From Flavobacteriales bacterium (lineage in GTDB: Bacteria; Bacteroidota; Bacteroidia; Flavobacteriales; BACL11), in the NCBI GenBank assembly GCA_002724895.1, contig PBQB01000037.1:10090-22898 (forward strand): a stretch of DNA of 12,809 nucleotides, read 5' to 3'. This document shows, piece by piece, positions 8,057-12,809 of the stretch. The translations under genes and the position numbers were made by a program. Numbering within the stretch: position 1 is the first letter of the stretch; each line of letters begins with the position of its first letter. The notes below the pieces were generated by a model. That model saw only the letters and a program-made list of their open reading frames with translations. It was not told where the DNA came from and did not search any database.

Positions 8057-9070
8057 TTATTTTTTAGCTAAATTTAAACTACGATTTTTGTAAATATCAC
8101 ATGCTAAAAATACTGCTTGTCTAAATGAGTTTTCATTTGCAATGCCTTTTCCTGCAATTTCATAAGCAGTACCGTGAACAGGGGAAGTACGTATAATATT
8201 TAATCCTGCTGTAAAGTTTACGCCTTGCGTAAAAGATGTTGTTTTAAATGGAATTAATCCTTGATCATGATACATTGCAACAATTCCATCAAAAAAGGAT
8301 AAATTTTTATCAGAGAAGAAGCTGTCAGCAGGAAATGGACCATAAGCTAAAATATCTATTTTTTGCAGTTCTTTAATAGCTGGAGAAATAAATTTATCTT
8401 CCTCTTCTCCAAGCATACCGTTTTCTCCAGCGTGTGGGTTAAGGCCTAGAACGGCAATCTTAGGCTTTAAAATATTGAAATCATGCTTCAAACTAGAGTT
8501 AAAAATTTTAGTTTTTGTAACTATGTTTTTTGTAGTGATTGAGCTTTTAAGCTTAGAAATGGGAATATGACCTGTTATAAATGTAATTTTCATAATGTCA
8601 CTAACCATCATCATCAGAGGTACCCCTTCAAACTCTTTTCCTAATAATTCAGTATGACCAATAAAATCATTTTTATAGTTTTTTATGTTTAATTTGTTTA
8701 TTGGAGCTGTTATTAAACTATTTATCTCATCAGTCTTTAAAGCTTCACAAGCTTTCATAATGGATTTATATGCATATTTTCCACTATTATCTGAACTTTC
8801 ACCAACATTAAGGTTAATATCTTCATTTGAGATGTTTAATAAATTTACTTTTTTTGGGTGAGCATTTTTAATTGCATTAATTACATTAAAATTAAAATCA
8901 TGATATTTTAATAGTTTTCTGTAAAAAGATATAATTTTACTAGAACTAAAGATGATGGGAGTACAAAAATCCATCATTCTGTTGTCCTTAAATGTTTTTA
9001 TTATTATCTCAGCCCCAATTCCATTAAAATCTCCAATGGTAATTCCTAATTTATTTTTTCTTTTCTTCAT
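8057..9070 (-). CDS. pdxA: 4-hydroxythreonine-4-phosphate dehydrogenase
   Basis: NAD-dependent oxidation of 4-phosphohydroxy-L-threonine, giving the aminoketone that PdxJ joins with deoxyxylulose phosphate to form pyridoxine phosphate in the DXP-dependent vitamin B6 route. The 337 residues match the family. Key features: GITIGDFNGIGAEI at the N-terminus, substrate loop GHTELL (H139), the three metal histidines H168 (TGHIP), H213 (NPHAGENG) and H268 (MYHDQGLIPFK), and the terminal RTSPVHGTAYEIAGKG. Its ATG directly abuts the pepA stop with no gap, so it probably depends on pepA for transcription and perhaps translation. A 91-base gap separates it from yceD, where a new promoter begins. Other B6 genes are not present here. 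Confidence 0.97.
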   Translation of the reverse strand: MKKRKNKLGITIGDFNGIGAEIIIKTFKDNRMMDFCTPIIFSSSKIISFYRKLLKYHDFNFNVINAIKNAHPKKVNLLNISNEDINLNVGESSDNSGKYAYKSIMKACEALKTDEINSLITAPINKLNIKNYKNDFIGHTELLGKEFEGVPLMMMVSDIMKITFITGHIPISKLKSSITTKNIVTKTKIFNSSLKHDFNILKPKIAVLGLNPHAGENGMLGEEEDKFISPAIKELQKIDILAYGPFPADSFFSDKNLSFFDGIVAMYHDQGLIPFKTTSFTQGVNFTAGLNIIRTSPVHGTAYEIAGKGIANENSFRQAVFLACDIYKNRSLNLAKK

Positions 9071-10495
9071 TTAGTTGTAATTTTTGATAAAGTGATATAA
9101 TAATCTTACACCCATACCAGTTGCTCCTTTTCCTCTATATCCATATTTCTTTTTTACGTACGTTGGACCGGCTATATCAAGATGAATCCAAGGCGAATGA
9201 ATAAAATGTGCTAAAAATTTACCCGCAGTAATCGCTCCAGCAATAGGGCCTCCAACATTTTTAATATCTGCTATATCTGATTCAATAAGTTCTCTATAAT
9301 CATTCCAAAAAGGCATTTCTGCTAATCGTTCATGATAAATATCTCCAATTGACTTTAATTGAGAGTGTTGTCTTTTTGCATTTTGATGCATTGATACAAT
9401 TCCAAAATGCCCAATAGTATTCGCGGCGGATCCAGTAAGGGTCGCTAGGTCAATTACTAATTCAGGATTATATTTTTTTGAATAACTAAGCGCATCAGCA
9501 AGTATCATTCTTCCTTCGGCATCTGTATTTAGCACTTCAACTTTAGTCCCATCATGCATCGTGATTACATCTCCAGGAGCATAAGCATTGCCTGATGGTC
9601 GATTATCTGTAGCGGGAACTAAGGCGATTACATGACAGTTAATTTTGTTTAAAGCAATAGCATACATTGCGCCAATTACTGCTCCAGCCCCACCCATATC
9701 TACTTTCATCATGTCCATAGAGTTTGTTGTTGGTTTTAAGCTTAATCCTCCAGTATCAAATACAATTCCTTTTCCTATTAAGACAATAGGCTTTTTATTT
9801 TTATGATTATTTGGTTTCCATTCTAAAATAGAGAAAGTTGGTCCATCTATGCTACCTTTATTTACAGCAATGAGACCTCCCATTTTTAATTTTAAAATTT
9901 GAGGTTTTTTAAGAACTTGTATCTTGATATTAGATTTTACACTAATTTCTTTTATTTTATTTGCTAAGTCTGTTGCTGTCAAGTGGGAAAAGGGTTCATT
10001 AACTAAATCTTTTGTTAAGAAAACACCTCTAACAATATTTTGTAATTCTGCAATATCTGTTTGTTTTATTTTTTTATCTACTATAGATATTGATAATTTT
10101 AAATTAGATGTTTTGGTTGTTTTATGTTTATCAAAAGAATAAGAGGATAAAACAAATCCCTCAATTAATGATAGCAACTCATCAGTATTTAACGCTTTAT
10201 TAATTATGGAAATTTTTTTCTCTTTTTTAAGAAGCTCATATGTTTTTAGCCCTAATAATCTTATGTGTTCTAATTTTTTAGATTTATTTTTTTCTACTTT
10301 TTCTTTGATAATTAAAACACTTCTAAAATATTGATTAACAAAAATTAGTTCCTCTTCAGCTTTCCATTTTTTTTCAACATAAGAAAGCTCTAAATCAGTC
10401 AATTTAAATTCATGTAAAAGATTTAATTTATTACATATAATAATTAAATTTTCTTTATTAGAAAATGTATCTTTTTTTTTGATTATGGTATTCAT
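9071..10495 (-). CDS. pepA: M17 family leucyl aminopeptidase
   Basis: Cytoplasmic two-metal aminopeptidase removing N-terminal residues from peptides, usually a hexamer. The 474 residues comprise a divergent lysine-rich N-terminal domain (about 1-150) and a well-conserved catalytic domain. Metal and catalytic positions are all present: K242 and D247 in GKGIVFDTGG, K254 in LSLKP, D266 in KVDMGGAGAV, and D325, E327 and R329 in the family signature NTDAEGRMILADAL. Activity is therefore expected. The start at 10495 is followed by an A9 run in codons 6-8. pdxA begins at the next base after the stop. E. coli PepA also binds DNA in site-specific recombination, but the weakly conserved N-terminal domain gives no support for that here. 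Confidence 0.95.
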   Translation of the reverse strand: MNTIIKKKDTFSNKENLIIICNKLNLLHEFKLTDLELSYVEKKWKAEEELIFVNQYFRSVLIIKEKVEKNKSKKLEHIRLLGLKTYELLKKEKKISIINKALNTDELLSLIEGFVLSSYSFDKHKTTKTSNLKLSISIVDKKIKQTDIAELQNIVRGVFLTKDLVNEPFSHLTATDLANKIKEISVKSNIKIQVLKKPQILKLKMGGLIAVNKGSIDGPTFSILEWKPNNHKNKKPIVLIGKGIVFDTGGLSLKPTTNSMDMMKVDMGGAGAVIGAMYAIALNKINCHVIALVPATDNRPSGNAYAPGDVITMHDGTKVEVLNTDAEGRMILADALSYSKKYNPELVIDLATLTGSAANTIGHFGIVSMHQNAKRQHSQLKSIGDIYHERLAEMPFWNDYRELIESDIADIKNVGGPIAGAITAGKFLAHFIHSPWIHLDIAGPTYVKKKYGYRGKGATGMGVRLLYHFIKNYN

Positions 10496-10504
10496 AATAT
10501 TGTG

Positions 10505-10512
10505 TAATTTTG
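10505..10512 (+). promoter_or_regulatory. Candidate -7 element (TAATTTTG) for mqnC-ribE-purT
   Basis: TAATTTTG fits TAnnTTTG and lies 22 bases before the mqnC ATG. A TTG at 10479-10481, inside the pepA start region, is 23 bases upstream, at the long end of the reported TTG-N17-23-TAnnTTTG spacing. The implied transcription start near 10519 leaves a very short leader. Confidence 0.55.
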
Positions 10513-10518
10513 AACAAA

Positions 10519-10526
10519 CAAATTTA
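10519..10526 (-). promoter_or_regulatory. Candidate -7 element (TAAATTTG) for pepA-pdxA
   Basis: On the minus strand TAAATTTG fits TAnnTTTG and ends 23 bases before the pepA ATG. No TTG is visible at -33, so the match is less complete than the opposing one. It faces the mqnC element with six bases between the two boxes. Confidence 0.45.
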
Positions 10527-10534
10527 ATATTTTT

Positions 10535-11656
10535 ATGCAGAGTAGCGAGTTGATTTTACGCGCATTAAAAAAAGATTTTTTATCTATAGAAGAAGGGAGC
10601 TATTTATATCATAATGTTCCCACATCTGAGTTAATGTGTGTTGCTGATCAATTAAGAAAGGAATCAACACCTAAAAATATTGTCACTTGGCAAATTGATA
10701 GAAATGTAAATACAACTAATGCATGTATTGCAAACTGTAAATTTTGTAATTTTTTCAGACCACCAAAACACGCGGAGGTTTACATAACAGATATTAAAAC
10801 ATATAAGAAAAAAATTGTTGAAACAATTAAGTATGGAGGAGACCAGCTTTTATTACAAGGAGGGCATCACCCTGATTTAGGTCTAGATTTTTATACGGAC
10901 CTTTTTAAAAAATTAAAAAAAATGTTTCCTCAAATTAAATTACATGCATTAGGCCCTCCTGAAATTGCTCATATTTGTAAAATAGGAAATTATTCACATA
11001 GCAAGGTTTTATCAGAACTAAAAGCAGCAGGAATGGATAGTATGCCAGGAGCTGGAGCAGAGATTTTAAATGATAGGGTAAGAAGATTGATCTCTAAAGG
11101 AAAGTGTACAGGGCAAGAATGGCTAAATATTATGAAAACAGCTCACACCTTGGGCATTACTACATCGGCAACAATGATGTTTGGTCATATTGAGACAATA
11201 GAAGAAAGATTTGAGCATTTAGTGAGAATTAGAGAGGTTCAAGAAATGAGACCAAAAAATGAAAATGGATTTTTAGCATTCATTCCCTGGCCATTTATGG
11301 ACGATGGAACACTTTTAAAAAGAGTAAAAGGAATCAAGAATAATGTAACAAATAATGAATATTTAAAAATGATAGCTTTATCTAGAATTATGTTACCCAA
11401 TATTAAAAATATTCAAACATCATGGTTAACTGTTGGCCCTGAGACAGCACAATTAAGTCTGCATGGCGGAGCTAACGACATGGGTTCAATCATGATTGAA
11501 GAAAACGTTGTGTCAGCTGCAGGGGCCCCTTATCGATTTACAGCTAAAAGTATACAAGAGTGTATTAAAGAGGCCGGTTTTAAACCTCAATTACGAACAC
11601 AATTATATAAAAAACGTAAAATGCCAAAAATAGAAGAACAAATTATAGATTATTAA
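10535..11656 (+). CDS. mqnC: Cyclic dehypoxanthinyl futalosine synthase (radical SAM)
   Basis: Radical SAM enzyme that cyclises dehypoxanthine futalosine in the futalosine route to menaquinone. The 373 residues contain the [4Fe-4S] ligand motif CxxxCxxC at C64, C68 and C71 (NACIANCKFCNFFRPP), then LLQGGHHPDLGLDFYTDLF, HALGPPEIAHI, the long motif around PGAGAEILNDRVRR (171-184), TTSATMMFGHIETIEER and FIPWPF. The C-terminal GGANDMGSIMIEENVVSAAG (311-330) is characteristic of MqnC. MqnE and the F420 enzymes CofG/CofH differ in these segments. It is the first gene of a plus-strand run; ribE follows after one base. Other futalosine genes (mqnA, B, D, E) are not in the window. The candidate promoter element lies 22 bases upstream. 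Confidence 0.93.
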   Translation: MQSSELILRALKKDFLSIEEGSYLYHNVPTSELMCVADQLRKESTPKNIVTWQIDRNVNTTNACIANCKFCNFFRPPKHAEVYITDIKTYKKKIVETIKYGGDQLLLQGGHHPDLGLDFYTDLFKKLKKMFPQIKLHALGPPEIAHICKIGNYSHSKVLSELKAAGMDSMPGAGAEILNDRVRRLISKGKCTGQEWLNIMKTAHTLGITTSATMMFGHIETIEERFEHLVRIREVQEMRPKNENGFLAFIPWPFMDDGTLLKRVKGIKNNVTNNEYLKMIALSRIMLPNIKNIQTSWLTVGPETAQLSLHGGANDMGSIMIEENVVSAAGAPYRFTAKSIQECIKEAGFKPQLRTQLYKKRKMPKIEEQIIDY

Positions 11657-11657
11657 C

Positions 11658-12248
11658 ATGTTTACAGGAATAATTGAGGAGGTTGTTGAGGTTCTAAATT
11701 TAGAAAAGAACAAAGGAAATCTAAAAATTTATTGCAAATCTTCGATTTCTCACGAATTAAAAATAAATCAAAGTGTTGCCCATAATGGAGTTTGTTTAAG
11801 TATTTCTGATATTAAAGATAATATTTATTCAGTAACTGCGGTAAAAGAAACTTTAGACAAAACAAATTTAAATTATTTAAAAATAGGCTCAAAGATAAAT
11901 ATTGAGAGATGTATGAAGCTTAGTGATAGATTTGATGGACATATTGTTCAGGGCCATGTTGATTTAACTGCAAAATGCATTCAAATTGTTAAAGAAAAAG
12001 GATCACATGTGTTTAAATTTCAACATAACAAGTGTGAACATATAACAGTTGAAAAAGGCTCCATTTGTGTTAACGGTATTAGTTTGACAGTATTTGATGT
12101 TGACCAAACCTCTTTTCATGTTGCAATTATTCCATATACCTTTCAAAACACAAACTTGCACAAGCTACAAATAGGAGATTATGTCAATATAGAATTTGAT
12201 GTATTAGGAAAATATATTGCACAAAAATTAAAAGTAAATCATAAGTAA
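11658..12248 (+). CDS. ribE: Riboflavin synthase (alpha chain)
   Basis: Dismutates two molecules of 6,7-dimethyl-8-ribityllumazine to riboflavin and the pyrimidinedione, the last step of riboflavin synthesis. The 196 residues form the two homologous lumazine-binding barrels: barrel 1 from MFTGIIEEV to about residue 97, with HNGVCLSI (C46), and barrel 2 from GHIVQGHVD (94-102) onward, with the matching [11 protein letters not shown] (138-148) and [14 protein letters not shown]. Both repeats are intact, unlike single-domain lumazine proteins. It starts one base after the mqnC stop and overlaps the purT start by one base, so translation is probably coupled. There is no room for an FMN riboswitch before it. 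Confidence 0.96.
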   Translation: MFTGIIEEVVEVLNLEKNKGNLKIYCKSSISHELKINQSVAHNGVCLSISDIKDNIYSVTAVKETLDKTNLNYLKIGSKINIERCMKLSDRFDGHIVQGHVDLTAKCIQIVKEKGSHVFKFQHNKCEHITVEKGSICVNGISLTVFDVDQTSFHVAIIPYTFQNTNLHKLQIGDYVNIEFDVLGKYIAQKLKVNHK

Positions 12249-12809
12249 TGAGAAATAAAATTTTATTGTTAGGTTCGGGAGAATTAGGTAAGGAGCTTGT
12301 TATTGCATTTCAAAGATTAGGACAAAAAGTAATTGCTGTAGACTCTTACGCCAATGCTCCTGCAATGCAAGTTGCTAATAGTTTTGAAGTCATTAATATG
12401 TTAGATGGAAATGCTCTTGATAAAATTGTTGAAAAACATAATCCCAATATTATTGTTCCAGAAGTTGAAAGCATTAGAACCGAGCAATTTTTTAAGTATG
12501 AAAATCAAGGTATTAGAGTAGTACCATCAGCTAAAGCGGCAAACTTTACTATGAATAGAAAAGCTATAAGAGATCTTGCTGCAAAGGATTTAAGTATTAG
12601 AACTGCAAAATATAGATATGCTTCCTCATATAAAGAATTAAAAAATGGAGTTAATTATTGTGGGTACCCATGCGTAGTTAAACCATTAATGTCTAGCTCT
12701 GGAAAAGGACAATCACTTGTAAAAAATTCGGGTGATATAAAAAAATCATGGCAATATGCTATTCAAGGGTCTAGAGGAGATCTTATGGAAGTAATAGTTG
12801 AAGAGTATA
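12248..12809 (+). CDS. purT: Formate-dependent phosphoribosylglycinamide formyltransferase PurT, N-terminal part (3' end outside window)
   Basis: ATP-grasp enzyme that uses formate and ATP to formylate glycinamide ribonucleotide in purine synthesis, a folate-free alternative to PurN. The 187 complete codons visible are about half of a protein near 390 residues. The N-terminal [20 protein letters not shown] is the PurT/PurK-type fold, and [48 protein letters not shown] and the ATP loop [17 protein letters not shown] follow the PurT pattern; PurK lacks the MSSSGKGQ form. The ATG shares its A with the ribE stop (TAATG), typical of coupled translation. It lacks the roughly ten extra N-terminal residues of the E. 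coli protein. The frame is open to the window edge with no damage. Confidence 0.95.
   Translation, partial: MRNKILLLGSGELGKELVIAFQRLGQKVIAVDSYANAPAMQVANSFEVINMLDGNALDKIVEKHNPNIIVPEVESIRTEQFFKYENQGIRVVPSAKAANFTMNRKAIRDLAAKDLSIRTAKYRYASSYKELKNGVNYCGYPCVVKPLMSSSGKGQSLVKNSGDIKKSWQYAIQGSRGDLMEVIVEEY

Noticed and set aside
10535..11656. MqnE, CofG or CofH as the identity of the radical SAM gene
   Set aside because: The HHPDL segment, the GAGAEILNDRVRR region and the C-terminal ANDMGSIMIEENVVSAAG block fit MqnC better than these relatives.
11640..11660. FMN riboswitch before ribE
   Set aside because: Only one base separates ribE from mqnC and no conserved RFN-element sequence is visible upstream.
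1..12809. CRISPR arrays, tRNA or rRNA genes, insertion sequences, integrase or attachment sites
   Set aside because: I saw no spaced direct repeats, cloverleaf-like segments, transposase motifs or long terminal inverted repeats on either strand.

Overview
The window looks like chromosomal DNA from a low-GC member of the Bacteroidota, most likely Flavobacteriales. Four things point there: a TonB-dependent receptor followed by a secreted protein with a type IX secretion (T9SS) sorting domain; upstream elements of the Bacteroidota type TAnnTTTG instead of sigma70 boxes; the gene order yceD (DUF177)-rpmF-plsX-fabH-accB-accC; and weak or absent Shine-Dalgarno sequences. Genes are tightly packed. 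The longest gap without a gene is about 91 bases (7966-8056), so no stretch over 300 bases lacks a gene.

Region 1 (1-3197, + strand) is a surface module: the C-terminal half of a TonB-dependent receptor, then 17 bases later a 708-residue secreted protein with an OB-fold-like domain, a fibronectin-III-like domain, two HKD phosphodiesterase motifs and a T9SS sorting domain. It is the accessory-looking part of the window. A plausible reading is extracellular cleavage of a phosphodiester substrate (nucleic acid or phospholipid) with uptake of a product, but the substrate cannot be read from the sequence.

Region 2 (3202-7965, - strand) is a housekeeping operon, read as yceD, rpmF, plsX, fabH, accB, accC and then a 44-codon predicted membrane peptide. 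It joins ribosomal protein L32 to the start of fatty-acid and phospholipid synthesis: malonyl-CoA formation (AccB, AccC), condensation (FabH) and acyl-phosphate formation (PlsX). A well-formed -7 element sits 30 bases before yceD, and a weaker one lies just before accB.

Region 3 (8057-10495, - strand) holds pepA (M17 leucyl aminopeptidase), directly abutting pdxA (pyridoxal phosphate synthesis). Region 4 (10535-12809, + strand) is a divergent, tightly coupled run: mqnC (futalosine-pathway menaquinone synthesis), ribE (riboflavin synthase) and the first half of purT (formate-dependent purine synthesis), which runs off the right edge. The 39-base gap between pepA and mqnC carries two opposed -7-like elements.

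I see no tRNA, rRNA, CRISPR array, insertion sequence or phage gene. I did not find a convincing new multi-gene system. The best leads are the receptor/HKD-protein pair, a G7 tract at the first HKD site, and the small membrane peptide after accC.
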